DNA of 64,000 nucleotides, taken from Gloeomargaritales cyanobacterium VI4D9 (GTDB taxonomy: Bacteria; Cyanobacteriota; Cyanobacteriia; Gloeomargaritales; Gloeomargaritaceae). Each line of letters begins with the position of its first letter. Positions within the stretch are counted from its first letter, which is position 1. The notes beneath the pieces were generated by a model. It made no database searches, had not been told where the DNA came from, and saw only the letters and a list, made by a program, of their open reading frames with translations. Below, one piece after another: positions 35,912 through 43,606 of this stretch. Made by a program: the position numbers and the translations under genes. Location: NCBI GenBank assembly GCA_927797885.1, contig OV696605.1, positions 2,021,157 to 2,085,156 on the forward strand, read 5' to 3'.

Positions 35912-36691
35912 ATGACCCGACCCGTACTGGCACTGGATTTTGACGGGGTACTCTGTGATGGATTGAATGAGTATTTCACCGTAAGTGCCCAAGTTTATCG
36001 GGAATTATGCCCTGACATTGGCTGTACAAGTAACCTAGAGCCATTCCGGGAATGGTTTTACCGTCTGCGCCCGGTGATCACCCACGGTTGGGAAATGCCC
36101 CTGCTTTTGCACGGGTTGGTGGCGGGGGAGGATATGCACGAGATGGAATCCGCTTGGGCACAGGTGCAACGGCGGCTTTTGGCGGCGACCGGGTGGACGG
36201 CTCAGGGGTTAGGGCAACGGGTGGATGGGATGCGGGATGCCTGGATCGCCAGAGATGAGAGGGAATGGCTATCCCTGCATGAGTTTTACGGGGGTGTGGT
36301 GGCGCAGGTGCAGGGCTGGTTGACGGCCACGCCTTTTCAGCCGGTGATTGTCACCACCAAACAGGAACGGTTTGTGCAAGCCCTGTGGTCTGGGGTAGGG
36401 GTGACTTGGCCGGAGCAATGGCTGTACGGCAAAACCTTCGCTCAGCCAAAAACCCAGATTTTACAAAAATTACATCAGCAGTATGGGGTGATTGGGTTTG
36501 TAGAAGACCGTTGGGAAGCCCTAACGGCCGTACAGCAGGTGCCCGCTTTACAAAACATTCCTTTATTTCTCGCCACTTGGGGGTACAACACGCCCGCCCA
36601 GGCACAGGCCGCCCTCCAGTTGGGGGTTCAGCCCCTCACCCTTGGGGAATTTTGCGACCCGCAGTACCCTTGGTGCCGGGGCACTGATTAG
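35912..36691 (+). CDS. HAD-family hydrolase
   Basis: 259 residues from ATG 35912 (GTG 35897 is possible but adds nothing conserved). Motif I is LALDFDGVLCDG with the nucleophile Asp and the acid/base Asp. Motif II is probably VIVTTKQE, and motif III/IV the region GKTFAQPK and GFVEDRWEAL. It resembles phosphoglycolate phosphatase-like HAD proteins with an alpha-helical cap between motifs I and II. The substrate is not identifiable. Confidence 0.85.
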   Translation: MTRPVLALDFDGVLCDGLNEYFTVSAQVYRELCPDIGCTSNLEPFREWFYRLRPVITHGWEMPLLLHGLVAGEDMHEMESAWAQVQRRLLAATGWTAQGLGQRVDGMRDAWIARDEREWLSLHEFYGGVVAQVQGWLTATPFQPVIVTTKQERFVQALWSGVGVTWPEQWLYGKTFAQPKTQILQKLHQQYGVIGFVEDRWEALTAVQQVPALQNIPLFLATWGYNTPAQAQAALQLGVQPLTLGEFCDPQYPWCRGTD

Positions 36692-36794
36692 CAAAAACTG
36701 CAATTATTCATACAATTTGCTGTTTAATATAAGAAAATTGTATAGCAATTGTAGAATGAGGGGGATGACAAATCCCTAACAGTCCTGGTACATT

Positions 36795-36870
36795 GTATCT
36801 GTGTGAGGAGCGAACCAGTGAGGGAGCCGAGACGAAACACGGCAAGTCGTCGGCTCCCTTTCTGGTTTTT
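36795..36870 (+). ncRNA. Candidate small RNA ending in a strong terminator (Yfr2-like?)
   Basis: A two-part stem, AACCAG/CTGGTT (36813-36818 with 36862-36867) and GGGAGCCGA/TCGGCTCCC (36822-36830 with 36850-36858), is closed by a loop holding GACGAAACACGGCAAGTCG and followed by a T-run. The 5' part is GTGTGAGGAGCG. The loop sequence CGAAACACGG resembles the conserved CGGAAACA-type loop of cyanobacterial Yfr2/Cyano-1 RNAs, but one base differs. TACATT (36789-36794) could be a -10 box. No ORF is present. Confidence 0.5.
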
Positions 36871-36956
36871 AACTTTTTAGGTTGTGCTGATCTTTTCCCA
36901 CCCAAGAATTAAAAGTCTTGAAATCGATGAAAATCTATTCAAATAGCAACTACAGC

Positions 36957-37201
36957 CTATGACGGTAGCGCTATCTTTGTAATGCTCAAGAAATGGTCAC
37001 AAGGATTCTCCGTTAGGTTGGTGGCTTTGCCTCTCTAAGCAGAAGCGTCATGGGTAAATAGTGGATGAGACATTGCTCAAATACCCATGAGATAGAGTTT
37101 TGCGGGAATTAACTACCGAGAACTTAGAGAGCCTATCGTCTGGAATGGCATCCACTCCGTTGGGAAGACATGGTGCTGATTGTGGTAATACTGTAATAAC
37201 A
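36957..37201 (+). ncRNA. Structured omegaRNA/HEARO-like element, copy 2
   Basis: About 245 bp, the inverted partner of 1893-2135. CTCTCTAAG (37031-37039) pairs with CTTAGAGAG (37123-37131). ATGGGTA (37050-37056) pairs with TACCCAT (37082-37088). GTGGATG (37061-37067) pairs with CATCCAC (37149-37155), crossing the previous helix as a pseudoknot. All three pairings are kept in copy 1 although unpaired bases differ. There is no ORF and no terminal inverted repeat. HEARO (IscB guide RNA) is my best guess; there is no iscB gene in the window. Confidence 0.5.
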
Positions 37202-37255
37202 AAAAATTACTTGGATAGCACTACCCGATCATGGCGGCAATACATTGGGCAAAGC

Positions 37256-37356
37256 TATAGGAATCCTACTTGATTTACAAACAAGAATTTTCCAGAACCA
37301 AGGACGGGGGCGGTGCCCCTGCGACCCCTATTCTATTTTCATTTAGGATTGCTATA
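37256..37356. repeat. Family A MITE-like repeat (copy A8)
   Basis: 101 bp with ends TATAGGAATCCTA and TAGGATTGCTATA, and the core GGGGGCGGTGCCCC. It lies 12 bp from the end of the Uma2 gene. Confidence 0.9.
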
Positions 37357-37368
37357 TTTTTGAGATTT

Positions 37369-38022
37369 TCAAGGTTTTGACCCTTGAAATGTTCTAATCC
37401 TTTGCCGTAGGGAACGCAGGGCGGGACTGCGACCGATCGCCTGACTTTGTGCCAGTACTTCTGATACCCATTCTAAAATTGGCAAATGGGGGAAGGTAGG
37501 ACTAACAGCGGACTCTTGATATTCTCCTGATTGCAAAAGATAGATTTTCAAGCCTGTACCATCATAAACCCAAAGTTCGGGTACTCCTAAGCGGGTGTAG
37601 GCGGTGATCTGGGTTGTGGAGGTGACATCAACCTCGATCGCAAGGTCGGGAGGCGGATCAACAAGTAAATCTAGGCGGTCTTTGCCAATCATGGTTGCAT
37701 GATTTTGGATGTAAAAACACTCATCTGGCTCAATGCCAAAGTTCATCTCTTTTAGTTTAAATGTGGTTGAGCCAAAGCATTCACAATCAATTGCCAATTC
37801 CTCTAATAAGATTTTAACAATATCGCCAAGTATGGATTTTTGTCGTTCGTGTTTGGGTAGGGGCATTCTAATTTCCAAAGTTCCATCGCTGTAGGCAATA
37901 CGACACGATCGCTTTTCTCCTAATTCAGTTAAGATAGCCTCAAACTCTGACCAGTCTAGGTCATGGATTAACAGTCGCTGACCGAGGGGAACATCTAGTT
38001 GTCTTAGTTGCAGGGTAACCAT
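37369..38022 (-). CDS. Uma2 family (DUF820) endonuclease-like protein
   Basis: 217 residues. The Uma2 fold is a PD-(D/E)xK nuclease; here the core is ECFGSTTFKL, MNFGIEPDECFYIQN and PPDLAIEVDVTSTT, where the usual E-x-K/S-P region reads EVDVTS. The order and length are typical of the large cyanobacterial expansion of this family, whose biological role is unknown. It is the last of three Uma2 genes on the same strand and differs clearly from the other two. Confidence 0.85.
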   Translation of the reverse strand: MVTLQLRQLDVPLGQRLLIHDLDWSEFEAILTELGEKRSCRIAYSDGTLEIRMPLPKHERQKSILGDIVKILLEELAIDCECFGSTTFKLKEMNFGIEPDECFYIQNHATMIGKDRLDLLVDPPPDLAIEVDVTSTTQITAYTRLGVPELWVYDGTGLKIYLLQSGEYQESAVSPTFPHLPILEWVSEVLAQSQAIGRSPALRSLRQRIRTFQGSKP

Positions 38023-38033
38023 ATTTTTGTGGC

Positions 38034-38612
38034 TTATTGGGAACTCCAGATCAGGGTAAAATCCATTGTAAAGTTGGGCAGGACAGGATCACCAGCGAGG
38101 GTATCAGGGCGGTCACACGCCTGCACGGTCTGCCCGGGGCGATAGCAGTAAACTTGGCAGGTTTCGGGATCAACCAACCAGCCTAATTGTGCGCCATTTT
38201 CCATGTATTCTTGTAGCTTGGCTTGCAGGGTAGACAAGTCATCACTGGGGGATTTGAGTTCCAAAACAAAATCGGGACAGAGGGGTGCAAAACGGCGGCG
38301 TTGTTCAGGGGTGAGGGCATGCCAACGGGGCAGGGAAATCCAAGCGGCATCGGGTGAGCGGATAGCTCCATTGGGCAAAGTGAAGCCAGCGGAGGAATCG
38401 AGTACTATTCCCAGTTGCTTCTGGCGATTCCATTGCCACAGTTGACCAAGCAGATCGGCATTGTAATACCCAGTTTCACTGCTAGCGGGAGCCATAGCGA
38501 TTAGTTCTCCTTGGGCGGTGCGTTCTAGGCGCAAATCAGGGTTCTGCCGACACAGTTGCTCAAACACTGCATCGGTGAGTTCTAGGGTGGGTTTTAATTT
38601 CAGAGCGACCAT
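38034..38612 (-). CDS. Uma2 family protein, tandem copy 2
   Basis: 192 residues. It is almost identical to the next gene upstream over most of its length; the first 43 residues (MVALKLKPTLELTDAVFEQL..) match exactly. The nuclease-like core is FVLELKSPSDDLSTLQAKL with the D/E-x-K pattern kept (PDFVLELKS). The differences lie mainly in a central segment (about 46-65). Clearly a recent tandem duplication. Confidence 0.88.
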   Translation of the reverse strand: MVALKLKPTLELTDAVFEQLCRQNPDLRLERTAQGELIAMAPASSETGYYNADLLGQLWQWNRQKQLGIVLDSSAGFTLPNGAIRSPDAAWISLPRWHALTPEQRRRFAPLCPDFVLELKSPSDDLSTLQAKLQEYMENGAQLGWLVDPETCQVYCYRPGQTVQACDRPDTLAGDPVLPNFTMDFTLIWSSQ

Positions 38613-38642
38613 AGGTGTTAATTCTTCAGTAAATTCAGCAAA

Positions 38643-39215
38643 TTAACTCCAAATTAGGGTAAAGTCCATTGCAAAGTTGGGCAGGACAGGATCGCCAGAG
38701 AGGGTATCGGGGCGATCGCACACTTGTACAGGCTGTCCTACACGATAGCAGTAAACTTGGCGGGCTTCGGGGTCAACCAACCATCCTAATTGTGCGCCAT
38801 TTTCCATGTATTCTTGTAGCTTGGCTTGCAGGGTGGACAAGTCATCGCTAGGGGATTTGAGTTCCAAAACAAAATCGGGACAGAGGGGTGCAAAACGGCG
38901 GCGTTGTTCTGATGTAAGGGCATGCCAACGGGGCAGGGAAATCCAAGCGGCATCGGGTGAGCGGATAGCTCCATTGGGCAAAGTGAAGCCAGCGGAGGAG
39001 TCAAAGGCTACACCCAGTTTAGTTTGTTGGTTCCATTGCCAGAGTTGGGCACTGAGGCTGAGATTTTGGTATCCAGTTTCACTGCCAGCGGGAGCCATAG
39101 CGATTAGTTCTCCTTGGGCGGTGCGTTCTAGGCGCAAATCAGGATTCTGCCGACACAGTTGCTCAAACACTGCATCAGTGAGTTCTAGGGTGGGTTTTAA
39201 TTTCAGAGCGACCAT
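38643..39215 (-). CDS. Uma2 family protein, tandem copy 1
   Basis: 190 residues, partner of the duplication with 38034-38612 and 30 bp upstream of it. It has the same PDFVLELKSPSDD core. Its central segment reads NLSLSAQLWQWNQQTKLGVA where the other copy has NADLLGQLWQWNRQKQLGIV. It starts 13 bp after the end of the DUF1156 remnant, so these genes were once in one operon with it. Confidence 0.88.
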   Translation of the reverse strand: MVALKLKPTLELTDAVFEQLCRQNPDLRLERTAQGELIAMAPAGSETGYQNLSLSAQLWQWNQQTKLGVAFDSSAGFTLPNGAIRSPDAAWISLPRWHALTSEQRRRFAPLCPDFVLELKSPSDDLSTLQAKLQEYMENGAQLGWLVDPEARQVYCYRVGQPVQVCDRPDTLSGDPVLPNFAMDFTLIWS

Positions 39216-39228
39216 ACATCATCAAGAG

Positions 39229-39543
39229 TTAGAACAACGCAGTCTGGACATTGCGCTGGTTCATTTCCAAAGCTAAACGGCTGATTTCTGACCATGAGAT
39301 CACCAAAGCATTGTAGCCCATTGCTTCTTGTGTCCAGCCTTTTTTGTCGCACAAACGGTAGAGCCGATAGGCAAGATCACGGGCGATCGCTCCCCTAGCA
39401 CCCGATTCGGCTAACAACTCAGCCGCACCCATTTCCCCTTTTTGATCGAGGGCGTGGATCAGGGTTTGAGTGATGAGCCAGTCGGGAGAGGTGAGAAGCG
39501 AGGATTTATCGTTCTTCTCTTCTCTCTTCTTTTTGCTCTCTCC
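39229..39543 (-). pseudogene. 3' remnant of a DUF1156-type DNA methylase gene, cut by a family A repeat
   Basis: About 104 codons remain in one open frame with no proper start. The fragment includes SLLTSPDWLITQTLIHALD, then GARGAIARDLAYRLYRLCDKK and YNALVISWSEISRLA. The last part matches the C-terminus I know from DUF1156 adenine-specific methylases of anti-phage loci (ARDLAYRLYxxCxxKxW). The frame stops exactly at the right end of the family A element 39544-39645; no upstream part is found beyond it. A short ORF of 67 codons (from 39432) could be called but would be non-functional. Confidence 0.65.
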
Positions 39544-39645
39544 TATAGCAATCCTATTTGATTAACCAACAAAAATTTCCCAGAACCAAGGACGGGGGCG
39601 GTGCCCCTGCGACCCTCTGTTCCATTCTCATTTAGGATTGCTATA
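39544..39645. repeat. Family A MITE-like repeat (copy A9) truncating a gene
   Basis: 102 bp with ends TATAGCAATCCTA and TAGGATTGCTATA. It borders the DUF1156 remnant. On the other side (39646-39874) I see no gene and no further repeat. Confidence 0.9.
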
Positions 39646-39874
39646 GATATAGCTAATGGCTTGGCAACTGCCCTCTAAAATTTGCAAAAAAAATGCCATT
39701 GCCAAAGCACAGCAACCCGGTTAACCCCACATGGCTGTTGTTGACCTCGGACTTTGTCATGATGTCCCGCAAATCGCTGTAGCCCAAGCCTGGCACCTGA
39801 TGTAAATCATCCGATACAAACCCATACGCCACTCCGATGACAAGCCCTTTTTAGGATAAGCAATTTGGGGGCAA

Positions 39875-41242
39875 TCAGCGCAGGGCTTGGCGCAACCATT
39901 GGGTGAGGGTGACGATCCCCAGGATGACCAACGCCAGGATGAGGGAACCCACGCCCAACCGCAACCAACCCCCAGGTACGAACCACGCCAACAGGATAAA
40001 GTTCATCACCCACAGCCCCGCCAACCAGGGAACTTGCAACCAAGTGCGCCCCCAGAACCACACCCATCCCCCCAGGAGCAAGCCAAACAGGAGACTCAAC
40101 CCCACCGGTGCGCCCAGTTTGACCACCGCCGCCATCACCCACAACCCCATCACCGCCGCAATCAAAAAAATTTGTCCTAGAACCACTTCCAGGGTAGGGC
40201 GAGCTTGGGGCATGGGCAGGGGACGGGTCACCGGCACAATCGGGGTAGGCTGGAGGGGTGCCGAAGGGGGACGCAGGGGTTTAGAACTGGGGGGCAATTG
40301 CACCCGCCGGGGGAGTTGTTGCAACTGCTCCAGCACCTCCGCCGCACTGGTAAACCGCTCCTGTACCACCAGGCGTACCATCCGGTCCAAAATCTGGGTG
40401 AGGTGGGGACTCAGATGCACCTTGTCCCGCCATTGCCACGTCCCCATGTAGGCATCGTACAAATCCTCCGGCGGCAACCCGGTCAACAGCCGCAAACAGG
40501 TCACCCCCAGTCCGTAGAGGTCCGTCGAGGGGTACACTTCCCCGCCGTGATATTGCTCCGGGGCGGCATAGCCCGTCGTCCCCACCGTTGTCCATTTAGA
40601 CGTGGCAAACAAATCCCGCACCGCCCCAAAATCCAACAGGTAAATTTTGCCCTGGCGGTGGCGCATGATATTCGCTGGTTTAATATCCCGATGGATGATA
40701 TTCCGCCCGTGGACAAATTGCAAAATCGGCAGGAGGGCTTTGAGTAACTCGATAATTTTGGTTTCATCGAAGGGACCCAAGCGTTGCAATTCATGTTCCA
40801 AATCCTCCCCATCAATATATTCCTGCACCAGATAAAAATGCTCCTGAGTCTCCTGGGGATAGCTGATTTTGGGCACCGTTAAGGGGAAATAGGCATACAA
40901 ATCCGGGATGGCATCGTGGTCATTCCCCACTTTTTGCAACACCGTCGCTTCCCGGGCAAACAACCGCCGTGCCATCGCCACTTCCTCCGCATTCATTCCC
41001 TCCGGGCGAAAGTGTTTGACCACGCAAGGTTCCATATTGGGCAGGTAGCGGTCAATGGCGAGAAACGTCGCCCCAAATCCCCCCCGTCCCAAGGGTTTAA
41101 CCGGTACATAAGCCCCCGCCAAAATCAAAGGCATTTGGCAGGCACGGCAATGGATTTGGTCAATACTGCGGAGTTGCTCCTCATCAATGTCCACCCGATT
41201 CAAGGGGGCAGGACAACCAGGGCGGGTACAATATAAATCCAT
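39875..41242 (-). CDS. Membrane-anchored Ser/Thr protein kinase with N-terminal zinc ribbon
   Basis: 455 residues. The N-terminal 40 contain two cysteine pairs (CTRPGCPAPL and CRACQM), a zinc-ribbon-like domain common in cyanobacterial SpkB-type kinases. The kinase domain (about 45-310) has the Gly loop LGRGGFGATF, the VVKHF lysine, HRDIKPAN with catalytic Asp186 and DFGAVRD. A Pro-rich linker (320-360) leads to about four membrane helices (370-450). The cyanobacterial four-helix tail is unusual compared with the single helix of PknB. Substrates are unknown. Confidence 0.92.
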   Translation of the reverse strand: MDLYCTRPGCPAPLNRVDIDEEQLRSIDQIHCRACQMPLILAGAYVPVKPLGRGGFGATFLAIDRYLPNMEPCVVKHFRPEGMNAEEVAMARRLFAREATVLQKVGNDHDAIPDLYAYFPLTVPKISYPQETQEHFYLVQEYIDGEDLEHELQRLGPFDETKIIELLKALLPILQFVHGRNIIHRDIKPANIMRHRQGKIYLLDFGAVRDLFATSKWTTVGTTGYAAPEQYHGGEVYPSTDLYGLGVTCLRLLTGLPPEDLYDAYMGTWQWRDKVHLSPHLTQILDRMVRLVVQERFTSAAEVLEQLQQLPRRVQLPPSSKPLRPPSAPLQPTPIVPVTRPLPMPQARPTLEVVLGQIFLIAAVMGLWVMAAVVKLGAPVGLSLLFGLLLGGWVWFWGRTWLQVPWLAGLWVMNFILLAWFVPGGWLRLGVGSLILALVILGIVTLTQWLRQALR

Positions 41243-41396
41243 GCCAGAGGAGCCAAACGCTCAACGAAAATAACACTCGGAATGCTCAGGATGGCACCCG
41301 ATTACCTGTATTTTAATCGGATTTCTCTTCCCCCACCCGGAACCGCCCCCAACCGGGGCACGTCAAGGATTTCCTGACCATTATTGCCTACTGCCC

Positions 41397-41819
41397 ATGA
41401 AACGTCACCCCCTGCTGGTTCCCGCCCTGTCCCTGCTCGGATGCCTTTGGTTAGGATTGAGCCTCATGCCGACCGCCCAGGCGATTCCCCGCACCTATGC
41501 GCCGGTGGACATTACCCCCTTTCGCAACGAGAGCGACCCCAACCCCCTCCTGCTGGCGATTCGCACCTTTGGGCAACGCGAAGGTGCCTTTCCCGAAGGA
41601 CTGCGCTCCGAAAGTGTGATTGTTAATTACATCACCCCCGAGCGGGCGGTGGTGGAACTGACCGTGAATGGCTTGGCGGATGACTCGGTGGCGGCACGAC
41701 GTTTTCGCCTGGAAATGCGTTTGCGGCAAGACCGCTGGGTGTTGGTGGCGGCTGGTCGTCAAAACCAATGCCGTCGGGGTGCCAATCCCCGCCTGTGGAC
41801 AGGACAGGTGTGCCCCTAA
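41397..41819 (+). CDS. Secreted protein of unknown function
   Basis: 140 residues with a signal peptide (1-29, cleavage after PTAQA). The mature part is short and beta-rich: ITPFRNESDPNPLLLAIRTF, VIVNYITPERAVVELTVNG, and an end with two cysteines (QNQCRRGANP, TGQVCP) probably disulfide-bonded. I do not recognise the family. Its end overlaps the convergent LpxB-like gene by 4 bp. Confidence 0.75.
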   Translation: MKRHPLLVPALSLLGCLWLGLSLMPTAQAIPRTYAPVDITPFRNESDPNPLLLAIRTFGQREGAFPEGLRSESVIVNYITPERAVVELTVNGLADDSVAARRFRLEMRLRQDRWVLVAAGRQNQCRRGANPRLWTGQVCP

Positions 41820-43012
41820 CCCCGTAGGTATTGCCGGATGAAGCGGGCGATGGCAATGCTGGCTCCCGGCTTACCCAGGCGTTGGCGGCCATTACGGGCG
41901 ATGAAATTCAACTCATCCGGGTTGGTAAGAATTTCCTGCAACACCGGCCCGACCGCCTCCGGTTTCGCCACTAGCCGCAGGGAAGAGCCGAGCAACCGCT
42001 GTTGATAGCGGGCAAAATGCGCCGTGTACTGGGGACCTGTACCTGGGAAACTCACTACTGGTTTACCCAGACCCACCAACTGCTCTGTCGCCGTCCCCGC
42101 CAGGGCAATCCCCGCATGGGCTAAATGCAAACAATCGTTGAAATGCTCCTGGGTCACCACCAACCCCACCTGGTCGTAGCCAAACCCCACCCCCGGAAAC
42201 ACCGGCCAGCGATACTTTTGTAGGGTCGCCTCGATTTGGGTGCGGTCTAATCCCGGCGCAATGGCCGCCAAAAATAAAATCTGGGGAGCCGTCAGACTGT
42301 CGATCACCCCCGGCAGTGCCTGGAGAATCAATTCCCAATTCCGGTAGGCTTCTGGGGCACGGGAACCGGGCAGTAACACAATGACCATCGCCTCGGCAAA
42401 TCCTGGAACCTGCAATTGTCCCTGGGGTTCCAGGGCATCCATCATCGGGTTCCCCACCCAGCTCACCGGCAACTGCCAGCGTTTTAACCAAGTCGTGGTC
42501 AATTCATCCCGGGGAAAGGTCGCCACCGACCGGCGGATCAACCAGCGTTCCCAGGGGTAAAACACCGAACCTGCCCACCCCTCAAACCAATGGGTCTTGG
42601 GCAATCGCCCCTGTTCATCCCGGAGATGGTACTCGGATTTGGCGGTAGCGACAAAAACAAACGACCGGCCACTCTGCCACGCCAGCCACAGGGGCCAAAT
42701 ATCCCCCACCGCCAAAACCATCCCCCGGGGAGCCGTCTGCGCCCACTCCCGCACGGCTCGCCGCTGTTGCCATACCAGCCCCCACAGCCCCGCCCGCACA
42801 TCCTCAGCCAGCCCGGTTTGCAAAAACCCCCCCGAGGGCAGATTGCGTGCTGGCCCCACCAGGGGAATCCCCATCTGCCGATAGGTGTGCCCCGTCCCGA
42901 CCAGGGGCAGTGCCCGCAGGATGGCCGCCGGCTCCGCCTGTTGCAACGCCGCCAAAATCGCCCCAGCGATTCGGTCCTCCCCGTGCCCGTTACTCAAACA
43001 CAATAACCGCAT
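41816..43012 (-). CDS. Lipid-A-disaccharide synthase-related protein (TIGR03492 type)
   Basis: 398 residues. The start MRLLCLSNGHGEDRIAGAIL is the hallmark of this cyanobacterial LpxB-like family. A GT-B-like fold is seen from VLLPGSRAPEAYRN in the middle and GIALAGTATEQLVGLGKP near the C-terminus, matching the sugar-nucleotide-binding half of LpxB. Cyanobacterial members are not proved to make lipid A. Ends 4 bp inside the convergent secreted-protein gene. Confidence 0.88.
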   Translation of the reverse strand: MRLLCLSNGHGEDRIAGAILAALQQAEPAAILRALPLVGTGHTYRQMGIPLVGPARNLPSGGFLQTGLAEDVRAGLWGLVWQQRRAVREWAQTAPRGMVLAVGDIWPLWLAWQSGRSFVFVATAKSEYHLRDEQGRLPKTHWFEGWAGSVFYPWERWLIRRSVATFPRDELTTTWLKRWQLPVSWVGNPMMDALEPQGQLQVPGFAEAMVIVLLPGSRAPEAYRNWELILQALPGVIDSLTAPQILFLAAIAPGLDRTQIEATLQKYRWPVFPGVGFGYDQVGLVVTQEHFNDCLHLAHAGIALAGTATEQLVGLGKPVVSFPGTGPQYTAHFARYQQRLLGSSLRLVAKPEAVGPVLQEILTNPDELNFIARNGRQRLGKPGASIAIARFIRQYLRG

Positions 43013-43195
43013 GAATGCTCAAGGCGGGGTAAATTGGCACATGCCAATACAATCGGAATGGATTGATATTACCCTAGAATATCCCTGACAGAGACCCATC
43101 TAGCCCGGAGTTTCCGGGGGAACGCCAACCTAAAATTGCTGACACCTAACCAGAACCGGGCGATGCCCTGCAACCTTTGGCTCTCTCAGCGTAAA

Positions 43196-43376
43196 ATTTT
43201 TGAGAGTCTCAAGTAAATAATGATGGGCACCGCTACTCGTTCATGGCTACTGAAAATGACACCCCCATTATTGATAATCGCCAACGAGCGAATGGGGCTT
43301 CCGAACCTGCCGTGTAAGTACAAAAATCCCCAGGTGGGAGTACCTGATATTGTACTGCGATAAACGCTCAAAATCC
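43196..43376. repeat. Family E repeat (copy E2, inverted)
   Basis: Reverse complement of the type at 14849-15030: TTTTTGAGAGTCTCAAGTAA at the left and TAAACGCTCAAAATCC at the right, with GTGTAAGTACAAAAATC inside. The remaining parts of this intergenic region (43013-43195 and 43377-43606) show no gene or clear repeat; 43560-43606 holds the leader of the peptidase gene with AGGGAG. Confidence 0.75.
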
Positions 43377-43606
43377 TGTTACAGCCAGAGGTTTGCCAGA
43401 ATTATGTTCCCTGCCATCATTAGTAAATTGAAACTCTCAAGTTTTTACCCATAATTCAGGTGAGATTGGTATCCTTGACCCATCTTTAGCAAGAGCCTGA
43501 TGCTTGGCCTGCTTGACAAACCAGGTTATAATCACGGATATATTTGTTCATAAAAAAGCTTCTCACCCTGATCCACAGAGCTTCTCAGCGATAGGGAGAT
43601 AATGTA

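Noticed and set aside
36957-37201. Group II intron fragment or IS end
   Set aside because: No domain V-like hairpin with AGC and no inverted ends seen; the conserved part is compact with long-range pairs, more like a guide-type RNA.
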